Below are positions 25,632 to 35,427 of a stretch of 64,000 nt of DNA, piece by piece. How positions within the stretch are numbered: position 1 is the stretch's first letter; the number at the start of each line of letters is the position of its first letter. Below the pieces are notes generated by a model. It saw only the letters and a program-made list of their open reading frames with translations, ran no database searches and had not been told where the DNA came from. This stretch comes from Hymenobacter lapidarius (lineage in GTDB: Bacteria; Bacteroidota; Bacteroidia; Cytophagales; Hymenobacteraceae), in NCBI RefSeq assembly GCF_001816145.1, contig NZ_MDZB01000067.1, forward strand, positions 20,335 through 84,334, given 5' to 3'. Position numbers and translations under genes: made by a program.

Positions 25632-27643
25632 ATGGGCAAGAAACATTTTTCAGACGATAAGTCGGACCGTCGCGGCGGCCGCAACGCAGGCGGCCCCGGA
25701 GGCTTCGGCGGCAACAAAAACGAGCGTTCGAGCCCCGGTGGCCCCGCAGGCCGCGGCGGCGACCGTGACCGTGGTAACGACCGCGGCGGCGACCGTGACC
25801 GCGGCGGCTACTCCGCGGCCCGCCCCGGCAATGGCCGTCCGGCCACCAATGGCGCCTTTGGCCGCCCTACCAACGGCGCCTTCGGTGGTGGCCGCAGCAA
25901 TTCCGGCGACGGCGAGAAGCGCCCCTACGGCAGCAGCTATGGCGGTGGCAACCGCGAAGGCGGCAGCGGCTTTAGTGGTAAGAGCTTCGGCGGCAATAAG
26001 GAATACAGCCAGCGCGAGCCCGGTGGCTTCCGCCCCGGCGGCGACCGCCCCCGAGCGCCCCGCGCCTGGGCAAGGAGCAGCGCACCGGCACCAGCTACGG
26101 CCGCACGGCCGAGCGCCCCGAGCGTGGCAACGACCGCGGCGAGCGTGGTGGCTTCGGCAATGACCGTGGCGAGCAGCGTAGCCCGGCATCGCCCGATGCC
26201 CGTCCTATCCGTCCGTACCAGGCCAAAGAAAACTGGAGCGGCCAGCCCTACCGCCGCGACGGCGAGAAGGCCGTGCCCCGCGGCCAGCCCGGCGAGCGCA
26301 ACCGCAAGTTTGAGAAAAGCAACCCCAACGAGCAGCCCGAAACCAGCGCGCCCCGCAACAGCGGCAGCTTTGGCCGGAGCACGCCCCGCGAGCCGGAAGA
26401 TTTCCAGCGCAGCGAGGAGCGCGGCCCGAACCGGCCCATCCGGTCGGCCCGTCCTTTTGAGGCCAACCCGCCGCAGCCCCGCGAGGAGCGCAGCGAGCGG
26501 CGCCCCGACTTTGCCGGGGGCAGCGATGCCGACCGCCGCGGCGACGAAGCCGCGTTTGGCCGGAAGTTTACGCCCGGGGCATTTGGCAAGCGCGAGAACA
26601 CCACCTTCGGCGCCAGCCGCAGCACCGGCGAACGCCCCGGTGCCTACGAGAAGCGCAGCACCGAGAAGTGGGCGCCCGCGCCCGGCAGCTTTGCCGAGCG
26701 CCGCGAGGCCCTGAAGGCGCAGGAGCGCGGCGTGCGCCGCTCGGGCACCGGCTACGGCGCCAGCGCCGACAAGCCCCGCGCCGCCCGCCCGGCCGTGCAG
26801 GAAAACCGCGCCGACAAGCCCCGCTTTGGCGAGCGTCCCGGTGAGGCGCCTGATTACAAAAACCTGAAGCACTACGAAAACGACAAAACCCGCGGCAACA
26901 AGCGCCGCCGCGAGGAAGAGGAAGATTTCGGCACCGACGAGCTGCGCCTGAACCGCTACATCGCCAACGCCGGCATCTGCTCGCGTCGCGAGGCCGATAC
27001 GCTGATTGCTGCTGGTGAAATCAAGGTAAACGGCGAAGTGGTGACGGAAATGGGCTACAAAGTGCAGCCCGAAGACACCGTGCAGTACGGCAAGACCAAC
27101 CTCAACCGCGAGAAGTCGGTGTATGTGCTGCTGAACAAGCCCAAGGACTTCATCACCACCACGGAAGACCCCGAAGGCCGCCGCACGGTAATGGAGCTGG
27201 TGGCCAGCGCCTCGAAGGAGCGGATTTTCCCTGTGGGCCGGCTCGACCGCAACACCACGGGCCTGCTGCTCTTCACCAACGACGGCGAAGTAGCCCAAAA
27301 ACTGTCGCACCCTTCGCACAAAAACAAGAAAATTTACCAGGTTGAGCTGAGCCAGCCCCTGGCCGAAGAGGACCTGCGCCAGATTGCCGCCGGCATCGAG
27401 CTGGAAGACGGCAAAGCCGTGGTAGACGACGTGGCCGTAGTGGCCGGCAACCCGCACTTCGTGGGCATCGAAATCCACATTGGCCGCAACCGCATTGTGC
27501 GCCGCATTTTTGAGCACCTCGGCTACGAAGTGGTGGCCCTGGACCGCGTGCAGTACGCCGGCCTCACCAAAAAGGACTTGCCCCGCGGCAAGTGGCGCTT
27601 CCTGAGCGAGCAGGAGGTTATTCGGATGAAGTACTTCCTGTAG
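25632..27643 (+). CDS. RluB/RsuA-family pseudouridine synthase with long Gly/Arg-rich tail, frameshifted
   Basis: Two frames must be joined. From ATG 25632 a Gly/Arg/Asp-rich tail (GGDRDRGG, SYGGGNREGG) runs to about 26050; the same type of sequence (GTSYGRTAERPERGNDRGER) continues in another frame, which stays open to 27643. One missing C in the run at 26048-26052 explains the break. The globular part begins with an S4 RNA-binding domain (LRLNRYIANAGICSRREADTLI, from about 26939) and the catalytic domain has GRLDRNTTGLLLFTNDG with the active Asp. It modifies a uridine, probably in 23S rRNA. The tail of about 430 residues is disordered and RGG-like. It is broken as sequenced, but the domains are intact from GTG 26273 onward. 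Confidence 0.8.
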
Positions 27644-27671
27644 CCAGTATAAAATGAGTTTGGAAGAACTC

Positions 27672-27789
27672 AAAAAGAACGTCATGCTGAGCGAAGTCGA
27701 AGCATCTCTACTGCAATAGTAAATCCATTCATCAGGATTACTTACCCGGTAGAGATGCTTCGGCTCGCTCAGCATGACGTTCTTCTTTT
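27672..27789. repeat. Palindromic repeat (GTCATGCTGAGC family)
   Basis: AAAAAGAACGTCATGCTGAG (from 27672) through AGCATCTCTAC is inverted at 27749-27789. Closest match to the copy at 9.97 kb. Confidence 0.8.
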
Positions 27790-27814
27790 ATCTCACCTTT
27801 GTAAAAAAAAATAT

Positions 27815-28555
27815 TTGCGTACCCTCGCTCTCGACATTGGCAATACCGCGGTGAAAACCGGCTGCTTTGAGGGCTCGTTGCTCCGCGAGATGCAGGCGGG
27901 CCTCCCGGCCGCCGACGTGCTGGCGCTCGTGCGGCGGTGGCAGCCGGCGCACGTCATCGTGGCCTCCGTGGCGGAAGATGCGGCTTTGCGGGCCGACGAG
28001 CTGCGAAAACTGGTGCCGGGGGAAATCCTGACGTTTTCGCCGGCCACTACGGCCGTCCCGCTGCGCAACGCCTACGCCACGCCCCACACCCTGGGCGCCG
28101 ACCGGCTGGCGGCAGCAGTAGGAGCGGCCGGGCTGCGGCCGGGGCGGCCCACGCTCATCATCGACGCGGGCACGGCTTTAAAGTTTGACGTAGTCACGGC
28201 CGATGAGACCTACCACGGCGGCAGCATTGCGCCGGGCCTGAGCATGCGCTTTCGGGCGTTGCACACGTTTACGGGGCGGCTGCCGTTGCTGGAGCGGCCC
28301 GCCGCCGATGCAACGATTCCGCTCGTGGGCGACTCCACTACGGGAAGCCTGCTGAGCGGCGTGGTGAACGGCATGGTGGCCGAAATCAGGGAGTTTATTG
28401 CTCAGTATCAGCAACTCTATCCCGGCCTCGGGGTGTTGCTGACGGGAGGCGATGCTGCTTTTCTAGCGGCCCGGCTCCCGGCTCGTATCTTTGTGGTGCC
28501 TGAGCTGGTGCTGCTCGGCCTTAATCGGATTTTAGCTTATCATGTTGTCAAATAA
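27815..28555 (+). CDS. coaX: Type III pantothenate kinase
   Basis: 246 residues. First step of coenzyme A synthesis. Motifs: LALDIGNTAVKTG near the start, LGADRLAA, and LIIDAGTALKFDVV, typical of CoaX actin-like kinases. The TTG at 27815 is chosen because the family begins at this point; an in-frame ATG at 27755 lies in the repeat. It overlaps the next gene by 14 bases, so the two are likely co-transcribed. Confidence 0.93.
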   Translation: MRTLALDIGNTAVKTGCFEGSLLREMQAGLPAADVLALVRRWQPAHVIVASVAEDAALRADELRKLVPGEILTFSPATTAVPLRNAYATPHTLGADRLAAAVGAAGLRPGRPTLIIDAGTALKFDVVTADETYHGGSIAPGLSMRFRALHTFTGRLPLLERPAADATIPLVGDSTTGSLLSGVVNGMVAEIREFIAQYQQLYPGLGVLLTGGDAAFLAARLPARIFVVPELVLLGLNRILAYHVVK

Positions 28556-29876
28556 AGAGATGGGTTGCCTGCGTTTGGGCTTGGTGGTGGCGGGCGTAGT
28601 AGTTGCAATGGGTGGCGTGCAGGCGCAAGGCTTGGGCAATTCGCCCTACTCGCGCATCGGCCTGGGCGAATTCACTCCCAACACCGGCGGTGTACGCCAG
28701 ATGGGCATGGGCGGTGTGGGCCTGGCGGCACCCAACGCTACGAACGTGAACGAATTGAACCCGGCGCTGCTGTACTACACCGGCCGAACCACGTTCGAAG
28801 CCGGCTTCAACGGGCAGTATAAAACCATTAAAAATGCCAGAGCGTCCAACCAGAGCGGCAGCGGCAACCTAGGCTACCTCGCGCTATCGGTGCCGCTGAG
28901 CACCCGCTGGGGCGCCGCCGTGGGCCTGAAGTCCCTGACCGCCGTGGACTACGAAACCAACGGCATCCAGGACGTGGCCGGTACGCCGGTGCCTACCCGG
29001 GTTTTCACTCAATCGAAGGGCGAAGGCGGTATTTCGGAGGCGTACCTAGGCCAGGGCATTCGCCTGGCCAAGGGCCTGACGGCGGGCTTTACCGCCTCCT
29101 ACGTGTTCGGCGTTATCGACGAAACCAGCGGCTCCACGGTGCAGATTAATAACCGCGTCGACACGCTGGTGAACGCCGTGAACCGGTCGCACACGCGCTA
29201 CTCAGACTTTGCCTTCCGCACCGGCGTGCACTACCGCCGCAAAGTGGGCAAGACCCTCAACATGAACGTGGCCGGCGTGTACGGCTTTGGCCACAACCTC
29301 AACGGGCAGAAGACCATCACGCAGGAGCAGGAAAATAGCTCGGGGGGCCTGATTAGCACGCCCACCACGGTGAGCGACGAACGCGGCAGCACCTATGTGC
29401 CCGCGCTGGCCCAGGTCGGCGTCAGCTTCGACAACGACAAGAACTGGAGCCTCAACCTCGATGCTTCGCAGCAGCAGTGGTCGAAATTCAATTCCTTCGG
29501 CTCGGAAGGCGTACCGCTAAATAATACGATGCGCGTGGGCCTAGGCGGCGAAATCACGCCCGACCCGGGTTCGGTGGACCATTACTTCCAGCGCGTGACG
29601 TACCGGGCCGGCCTGAACGTGGCCCAACTGCCCTACCAGCCCGGCGGCAAAATGCTGTATGACCGGGCCGTGAGCTGGGGCTTTGCGTTCCCGCTGCCCA
29701 CGGCTACGGCACTGGAGGCTACTACGTTCAGCCTGGGTTTCACCTACGGCGTGCGCGGCAACACCGACATCCTGAATGCGGCCACCGGCAGCAGCAACGT
29801 GCAGGAAACCTACATCCGCGGGCAGCTGGGCGTCACGCTCAACAACCGCTGGTTCATCAAGCGGCGCTTGCAGTAG
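28542..29876 (+). CDS. Outer-membrane beta-barrel protein, FadL/PorV-like layout
   Basis: About 444 residues. A signal peptide (LRLGLVVAGVVVAMGGVQAQG) leads into GLGNSPYSRIGLGEFTPNTGGVRQMGMGGVGLAAPN, and the rest is alternating beta-strand sequence ending in NRWFIKRRLQ. The opening resembles FadL/PorV-like outer-membrane proteins common in Bacteroidota. Start uncertain: ATG 28542 overlaps coaX, ATG 28560 is also possible. Its place between coaX and lptC suggests a role in envelope assembly, but the function is unknown. Confidence 0.75.
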   Translation: MLSNKEMGCLRLGLVVAGVVVAMGGVQAQGLGNSPYSRIGLGEFTPNTGGVRQMGMGGVGLAAPNATNVNELNPALLYYTGRTTFEAGFNGQYKTIKNARASNQSGSGNLGYLALSVPLSTRWGAAVGLKSLTAVDYETNGIQDVAGTPVPTRVFTQSKGEGGISEAYLGQGIRLAKGLTAGFTASYVFGVIDETSGSTVQINNRVDTLVNAVNRSHTRYSDFAFRTGVHYRRKVGKTLNMNVAGVYGFGHNLNGQKTITQEQENSSGGLISTPTTVSDERGSTYVPALAQVGVSFDNDKNWSLNLDASQQQWSKFNSFGSEGVPLNNTMRVGLGGEITPDPGSVDHYFQRVTYRAGLNVAQLPYQPGGKMLYDRAVSWGFAFPLPTATALEATTFSLGFTYGVRGNTDILNAATGSSNVQETYIRGQLGVTLNNRWFIKRRLQ

Positions 29877-29904
29877 TCCACCGGGTTTAACCAGCTTCAG
29901 CACC

Positions 29905-30489
29905 TTGCACGATTTCAGACAACTGGCCGGAAGCGCACTGGTGGTGGCATTGCTGGCCCTGGCCGGCTGCGAAAAAAAAACCGCGACCGGCCCCAAGCTG
30001 GTCTACAACGGCCCGCTCACGGAAACCACCAACGTGAAGACGCTATTCAGCGACTCGGCCAAGCTGAAATTCCAGCTGACCGCCCCGTTGCAGCAACAGT
30101 TCGAAAACGGGAATGTGATTTACCCCAAGGGCGTGAAGGTGATATTCTATTCGTCGGATGGCAAGCGGAACGTGGTGAACACCCTCACGGCGAAGTACGG
30201 CAAGTCGGACAAGGCCACCAACATCTACACCATGCGCGGCCAGGTGGAGGTGGTGAACGTGCCGCAGGCCCAGCGCCTGGATACCGAAGAGCTGTTCTTT
30301 GACCAGAACAAGCAGCTCATTTACACCGACTCGGCCATGTACGTGAAAGTCACCACGCCCACCGAGCTGCTGACCGGCTACGGCCTGACGGCCAACCAGG
30401 ACTTCTCCCGCTACGGCATCATCGACCCCAAGGGCGTATTTGCAGCGCCGGCCATCCAGGCCGCGCCCGCGCCGCAGCCGGTGAAATAG
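29905..30489 (+). CDS. lptC: LptC-like lipopolysaccharide export lipoprotein
   Basis: 194 residues. A lipoprotein signal (LVVALLALAGC) is followed by an LptC/OstA-like beta-jellyroll (LVYNGPLTETTNVKTLFSDS; YTMRGQVEVVNVPQAQRLDTEELFFDQ), the bridge element that passes LPS across the periplasm. The TTG start at 29905 is favoured because the signal peptide follows it directly; the longer frame to 29776 overlaps the previous gene. The GYGLTANQDFSRYGIIDPKG end is typical of Bacteroidota LptC. Confidence 0.85.
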   Translation: MHDFRQLAGSALVVALLALAGCEKKTATGPKLVYNGPLTETTNVKTLFSDSAKLKFQLTAPLQQQFENGNVIYPKGVKVIFYSSDGKRNVVNTLTAKYGKSDKATNIYTMRGQVEVVNVPQAQRLDTEELFFDQNKQLIYTDSAMYVKVTTPTELLTGYGLTANQDFSRYGIIDPKGVFAAPAIQAAPAPQPVK

Positions 30490-30550
30490 CGCACCCAGGC
30501 CGGCACTTTCTTCGGCGGTAATCCGCTTATTGCCCCAACCCCTCAGCCCC

Positions 30551-30814
30551 ATGACTTTCGACAAATCCCTCCTGCGCACCGTGCTTTTCGCCTTGGGCGT
30601 GGTCTCGTTTGTTATCGGCGTGTACGAGACCATTCTGTACAACGACATCGCCCGTAACTACTGGATTTTCATGATTTCGATGTTCTGCTGGCTGCCGCTG
30701 CTGTACTGGCGGCAGCAGGAGCGGCTGGCCGCGAAAGTGGCCGAGGAACAAGCAAAATTGGCGAAGAAGGCCCAAGCCAGAACGCCGGCCAAATCAACTA
30801 AAAAGCGCCGCTAG
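30551..30814 (+). CDS. Small two-helix membrane protein
   Basis: 87 residues: two membrane helices (TVLFALGVVSFVIGVYETILY and YWIFMISMFCWLPLLYW) and a basic tail (KLAKKAQARTPAKSTKKRR). ATG at 30551. It lies between lptC and the PpiD-like gene and is probably part of the same envelope cluster. I do not recognise a named family. Confidence 0.7.
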   Translation: MTFDKSLLRTVLFALGVVSFVIGVYETILYNDIARNYWIFMISMFCWLPLLYWRQQERLAAKVAEEQAKLAKKAQARTPAKSTKKRR

Positions 30815-31049
30815 ACGCGGCTGAGCGCGCCCCCCGCCCCCCGCCCGTGGCCGCAACCAGGCAGACCCCAGCGGTTTTACCAGCCGGCTTCGGTACTTAA
30901 AATCAGGTAAAACTTTGATTGCCGGTCAAATTCTGGTTATTTTGCGCCTCTTTTGACCACCTACAACGGTTGTCGGTTGCCAGTTGTCAGTTTAGGCTGA
31001 ACCGCTGCCCGGCCCTGACAACGGATACTCAATAACGGATACCCAGTAA

Positions 31050-33176
31050 ATGGCTTTAATTAACACGATTCGAGAAAAATCAGGCGTGGCAGTCGGCCTC
31101 GTGGCGGTAGGCATGGTGCTCTTTATTGTGGGCGGCGACCTAGTGGGCGGCAACAGCCGCCTCTTTAACCGCAACCAAACTGTGGTGGGCGAGGTAGCCG
31201 GCCAGAAGGTGGAGCTCGACGAATATAACAACTCGCTGGAGCAGGCCAAGCAGGCCTTCATCACGCAGCAGCAGCGCCAGCCCGACGACCAGGCCCTGGG
31301 CTATCTGCGCGACCAGGCCTGGAACCAGACCATCTACCGCCTGGCGTTTCAGCCGGAGTGGGAGAAGCTGGGCCTGACCGTGTCAGACGACGAATTGGTG
31401 GACATGGTGCAGGGCGACAACATCAACCCCGGCATCAAGCAGGCCTTCACCGACCAGCAGACGGGCCAGTTCGACAAGGCACGGCTGATTGAGTACCTGA
31501 AAAACCTCGACAAGCTGCCCCCCGAAAATCAGGCCGCCTGGCAGAACTTTGAAGCCAACCTGCCCGCCGAGCGCCTCGCCAACAAGTACAACGCCCTGCT
31601 GAAAAACTCGGTGTACGTGACCACGGCCGAAGCCAAGCGCTACAACACGATGCAGAATACCAAGGCCACGGTGAAGTACCTGTTTGTGCCTTACGCCAGC
31701 ATCTCCGACTCGGCCGTGAAAGTGACCGACGCGCAGCTGCAGGCCTACCTCGACAAGAACCAGAGCAAGTACCGAGTAGAAGACGGCCGCTCGGTGGAGT
31801 ACGTAGCCATACCGGTGCTGGCGTCGAAAGAGGACAGCACCAGCGTAAAGACCACCATTGCCGAGCTGGCCACCCAGTTTGCTTCGGCTCCGGTAGACTC
31901 GCTGTTTGTGACTGCTAACTCGGAGCAGCCCTATAACAAGGCCCTCCGCAGCCCCGCCGACCTGCCCGAAGAGCTGCGCAAGCAGCTGCCCCTGACCCAG
32001 GGCCGCATCTACGGTCCTTTCGCCGAAAACGGCACCTACTCGCTTTATAAAGTGAGCGCCGTGGGTACCGGCACGCAGTCGGCTGCTCGCGCCAGCCACA
32101 TCCTCATCAAGGCCGATGGCGCAACGCCCGAAGCCAAAGCCGCCGCGAAAGCCAAGGCGCAGGACATCCTGAGCAAAATCAAAGCCGGGGCTGATTTTGG
32201 CGCCATGGCCCGTCAGTTCGGTACGGATGGCACCAAGGACCAGGGCGGCGACCTGGGCTGGTTCGGCCAGGGCCGCATGGTACCCGAGTTCGAAAAAGCC
32301 ATTTTTGGCGCTGGTGCTACCGGCCTGCTCCCCAACGTAGTAGAAACTTCGTTTGGCTACCACGTCATCAAGATAACGGCGGCTCCCACCAAGCAGACCT
32401 ACCAAGTAGCCGAGGTGAAGAAAACCATTGTGCCCAGCGACGCTACCCGCGAGGTGGCTTATGCCAAAGCCCAGCAGCTGAAAGGCGAAGCCACCAACCT
32501 GGAAAGCTTCCGGGCCCTGTCGACCAAGGACAAGACCCTGGTGCGGCAGGAAGCCAAAAACCTGGACCGCGCCGCGCGCAGCGTCAACAACCTGCAGAAC
32601 GCGCGCGAGCTGGTGCGTTGGGCCTTCGGCTTCAACCAAACCGGCGACGACACCAAAGTTGGCGACGTTTCGGAAGTGTACGAGATGGGCGACCAGTACG
32701 TAATTGCTGCCCTCACCGACCAGCGTGCCAAAGGCACCGCCAGCGTGGCCAACCTGAAGCCCGAGCTGTCGGCTATGGTGCGCAACGAGGAGAAGGCCAA
32801 ACAGATTATGGCCAAGCTGCCGAAAACCGGCACTTTGGAAGAAATGGCCGCCAAGTACGGTTCTACCGCTCAGGTAGGTACTTCTACTGACATCGTTCTC
32901 GGCCAGGGCAACTTCCCCAGCATCGGCTTCGAGCCGTTGGCCGTGGGCAAAGCCTTCGGTTTGAAGCCCGGCCAGAAGTCGGCCGCCATCCAGGGCGAGC
33001 AAGGCGTGCTGGTGATTGAGCCCGTGAACGTGGCCGCGCCCCAGGCGCCTGCCGCCGACCTGAAAGCCCTGCAGACGCAGCTCGCGCAGCAGCGTGCCCA
33101 GCAGCAGGACGGCAAGATTTACGAGGCCATCAAGGCCCACGCCAACGTGAAAGACAACCGCACGAAGTTTTTCTAG
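31050..33176 (+). CDS. PpiD/SurA-type peptidyl-prolyl isomerase
   Basis: 708 residues. One N-terminal membrane helix (VAVGLVAVGMVLFIVGG), a SurA_N-like chaperone domain (VVGEVAGQKVELDEYNNSLEQ), then a parvulin domain (ASHILIKADG..FGAMARQFGTDGTKDQGGDLGWFGQGRMV..GYHVIKIT), and a long C-terminal chaperone segment. It should be anchored in the inner membrane with its domains in the periplasm, assisting folding of outer-membrane proteins. This fits the neighbouring LptC and barrel genes. Confidence 0.92.
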   Translation: MALINTIREKSGVAVGLVAVGMVLFIVGGDLVGGNSRLFNRNQTVVGEVAGQKVELDEYNNSLEQAKQAFITQQQRQPDDQALGYLRDQAWNQTIYRLAFQPEWEKLGLTVSDDELVDMVQGDNINPGIKQAFTDQQTGQFDKARLIEYLKNLDKLPPENQAAWQNFEANLPAERLANKYNALLKNSVYVTTAEAKRYNTMQNTKATVKYLFVPYASISDSAVKVTDAQLQAYLDKNQSKYRVEDGRSVEYVAIPVLASKEDSTSVKTTIAELATQFASAPVDSLFVTANSEQPYNKALRSPADLPEELRKQLPLTQGRIYGPFAENGTYSLYKVSAVGTGTQSAARASHILIKADGATPEAKAAAKAKAQDILSKIKAGADFGAMARQFGTDGTKDQGGDLGWFGQGRMVPEFEKAIFGAGATGLLPNVVETSFGYHVIKITAAPTKQTYQVAEVKKTIVPSDATREVAYAKAQQLKGEATNLESFRALSTKDKTLVRQEAKNLDRAARSVNNLQNARELVRWAFGFNQTGDDTKVGDVSEVYEMGDQYVIAALTDQRAKGTASVANLKPELSAMVRNEEKAKQIMAKLPKTGTLEEMAAKYGSTAQVGTSTDIVLGQGNFPSIGFEPLAVGKAFGLKPGQKSAAIQGEQGVLVIEPVNVAAPQAPAADLKALQTQLAQQRAQQQDGKIYEAIKAHANVKDNRTKFF

Positions 33177-33196
33177 GAAGTCAATCCCTTCGTTTG

Positions 33197-33230
33197 AAAA
33201 GGGCCGTACCTTCGGGGGCGGCCCTTTTCC
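33197..33230 (+). terminator. Rho-independent terminator
   Basis: AAAAGGGCCG (33197-33206) pairs with CGGCCCTTTT (33219-33228) after the PpiD-like gene. Confidence 0.75.
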
Positions 33231-33369
33231 GTTCTCAGCGACTTTGCAAATGCCGCGCAAACAAGTGCACTACGCAGGCCGGTTGTACGTTGAACGAACG
33301 GCCGCAACGCCAGCGTTCAAGCCCTAGCCTCACGGCTCTTTGTTGAATACTGACTACTCAATACCCGCT

Positions 33370-35196
33370 ATGCGTTCGCATTCCCTAGCAGTGGCGTTCT
33401 CTTTGTTGCTGGCCATGCCAGTGCACGCCCAGGCGCCCCCCAAGGGCTGGGCACCCGTGAGCGGTACCGCCCTGGCCAACGACTACGCCCGCCGCGGCGA
33501 GCACGAGAAAGTGGTGTTTCTGTTTGAGCGGCTATCAGTTGAGGAGCAGACCAGCCTGGCGGTATTTCCCGTCTACCTCGCGTCGCTGCAGGCCTTGAAG
33601 CGCCACAAGGAAGCCGAAAAGCTAGCCAGGAAAGCCGTGAAGCTGCGGCCGGAAGATGCGGGCATGGGCGTGGCGCTGGGGGGAGTGTACGCCGCCGCCG
33701 GCGATGCCCCCGCCGCCGAAAAGCAATGGCAAAAAGTGCTGGCCCAGCTCACGCCCCCGCAGGTGCTGCCGGTAGCCGTCGAATTTGGCCGCCGCGAGCT
33801 GCCCCAGTGGGCCGAGCGCACCTATCTGCGCGGTCGCGTCCTGGCCAAAAACGACTCCGAGTACGCTCCGCAGCTGATTCAGCTCTACACCCAGAGCCAG
33901 AACCAGCCCCAGGTATTGGCCGAAACCCTGCGCCTAGTGGCGCAGGATGAAAAGCAGCTGCCCTTTGTGCGCAACATGCTGCAGAACGCTCTGCGCGAGG
34001 AAAAGGACTTTGATGCGCTGGAAAAGCTGCTGCTGGCCGCCGTGCAGCAGCACCCCGAGCAGGCGTCCTACAGCGAGCTGCTGCTGTGGCTGCAGGTGCA
34101 GCGCAAGGATTTTGGCGGGGCCCTGGTGCAGGCGCGGGCCCTAGACCGCCGCAGTCGCGGCGAAGGCATACGCGTGATGGAGCTGGCCAGCATTGCCCAG
34201 CAAAACAAGGACTACGAAAGCGCCATTGAGGGCTATGCTTACGTGGCCAAAGAATACCGCGGCGGCCCCTACGGCAACGCCGCCCGGCAGCGCCTCCTGC
34301 AAGTGCGCGAGGCCCAGGTGCGCGAAACCTATCCCGTGGATGCCGCCAAGGTGCGCGCCCTAGTGGCCGACTATGAGCAACTCCTGGCCGAATTGGGTCG
34401 CACGCCCGAAACGGCCCCTGTGCTCCGCAACCTGGCCAACCTGCACGCTTTCCAGCTGAATGACCGCGCCAAGGCCATGGCCCTGTTGCAAGAGGTTATT
34501 GACATGCCCCGCGTGAGTAGCGACGTGGTGGACGAGGCCAAGGTGACCCAGGGCGACCTGTACCTGCTGAAGGCCGAGCCCTGGGAGGCCACCTTGTTGT
34601 ATTCGCAGGTAGAAAAGTCCCACAAAGACTCGCCGCTGGGCTACGAAGCCAAGCTGCGCAATGCCCGCCTGAGCTACTACGCCGGCGATTTTAAGCTGGC
34701 CCAAAGTCACCTCGATATTCTGAAGGAGGCCACCACCCGCGAAATTGCCAACGACGCCATGCAGCTTTCGCTGCTCATTCAGGACAACACCGTGGAAGAC
34801 ACGCTGGGCCTGGGCCTGCGCGCCTACGCCGCCGTGGAGCAGCTGGTGTTCCAGAATAAGATTAAAGAGGCCATCATGGGCCTGGATGCGCTGCTGGACA
34901 AGTTCCCCGGCCATTCGCTCTCCGACGATACCTACTACCTCAAAGCCCAGATGCAGCGGCGCACCGGCGACTTCCCCGGCGCCATTGCTACGCTGGAGCG
35001 CATCACCGGCAACCCCAAATACGACGTGCTGAGCGACGACGCGCTGTTTCTGCTCGCCCGCATTCAGGAAGAGGACGTGAAGGACAAAACCAAGGCCCAG
35101 GAGCTCTACAACCAGGTAATTACCAAATACCCCGGCAGCATTTACGTGGCCGAAGCCCGCAAGCGCTTCCGCAAGCTGCGCGGCGACGGGGTGTAG
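33370..35196 (+). CDS. Secreted tetratricopeptide-repeat protein
   Basis: 608 residues. A signal peptide (LAVAFSLLLAMPVHAQA) is followed by TPR helices throughout (AEKLARKAVKLRPEDAGMGVALGGVYAAAG; YESAIEGYAYVAKEYRG; AQELYNQVITKYPGS). The protein is periplasmic or exported. TPR proteins of this length are common partners of Bacteroidota envelope assembly systems. ATG 33370 is chosen over TTG 33340 because the signal peptide starts there. Its TAG stop is part of a small palindrome shared with the convergent gene. Confidence 0.82.
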   Translation: MRSHSLAVAFSLLLAMPVHAQAPPKGWAPVSGTALANDYARRGEHEKVVFLFERLSVEEQTSLAVFPVYLASLQALKRHKEAEKLARKAVKLRPEDAGMGVALGGVYAAAGDAPAAEKQWQKVLAQLTPPQVLPVAVEFGRRELPQWAERTYLRGRVLAKNDSEYAPQLIQLYTQSQNQPQVLAETLRLVAQDEKQLPFVRNMLQNALREEKDFDALEKLLLAAVQQHPEQASYSELLLWLQVQRKDFGGALVQARALDRRSRGEGIRVMELASIAQQNKDYESAIEGYAYVAKEYRGGPYGNAARQRLLQVREAQVRETYPVDAAKVRALVADYEQLLAELGRTPETAPVLRNLANLHAFQLNDRAKAMALLQEVIDMPRVSSDVVDEAKVTQGDLYLLKAEPWEATLLYSQVEKSHKDSPLGYEAKLRNARLSYYAGDFKLAQSHLDILKEATTREIANDAMQLSLLIQDNTVEDTLGLGLRAYAAVEQLVFQNKIKEAIMGLDALLDKFPGHSLSDDTYYLKAQMQRRTGDFPGAIATLERITGNPKYDVLSDDALFLLARIQEEDVKDKTKAQELYNQVITKYPGSIYVAEARKRFRKLRGDGV

Positions 35197-35220
35197 GAAC
35201 GCACCAAGGCGCGTTCCTAC
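35193..35220. repeat. Short palindrome supplying stop codons to two convergent genes
   Basis: GTAGGAACGC (35193-35202) is inverted at 35211-35220 (GCGTTCCTAC). The left TAG ends the TPR gene and the right one, read on the other strand, ends the 37-residue membrane protein. The same palindrome recurs at 52701-52728. Confidence 0.75.
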
Positions 35221-35330
35221 CCGAAAAACACGAACATCAGGGCCAGCGCCAGGATAAATACTCCGTACATCAAGCCATCGGAGAGGATGTACTGGCGGTA
35301 TTTGCGGTAAAATTCCTGGAGCTTGTGCAT
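35217..35330 (-). CDS. Very small membrane protein next to recJ
   Basis: 37 residues from ATG 35330: a basic, aromatic N-terminus (MHKLQEFYRKYRQY) and one membrane helix (GVFILALALMFVFFG). The frame is also open further upstream to 35411, but that part has no protein-like features. Similar tiny single-helix proteins beside recJ exist in related genomes as far as I recall. Function unknown. Confidence 0.55.
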   Translation of the reverse strand: MHKLQEFYRKYRQYILSDGLMYGVFILALALMFVFFG

Positions 35331-35396
35331 AGAAAACGGCAGCGGGAGAGCCGGGTCCAAAGATAAGCCGGCTGGCGTGGGGGAGGGGTTTGGTCG

Positions 35397-35404
35397 TACT
35401 TTTG
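35397..35404 (+). promoter_or_regulatory. Putative -7 element (TACTTTTG)
   Basis: TAnnTTTG match 24 bases before the recJ ATG. No TTG at the expected distance. Confidence 0.3.
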
Positions 35405-35427
35405 GGGCCATTTCTACGACGTATCAA

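Noticed and set aside
25937..27775. 612-residue open frame on the minus strand opposite the pseudouridine synthase
   Set aside because: Shadow of the Gly/Arg-rich gene, low complexity in Ala/Val/Leu.
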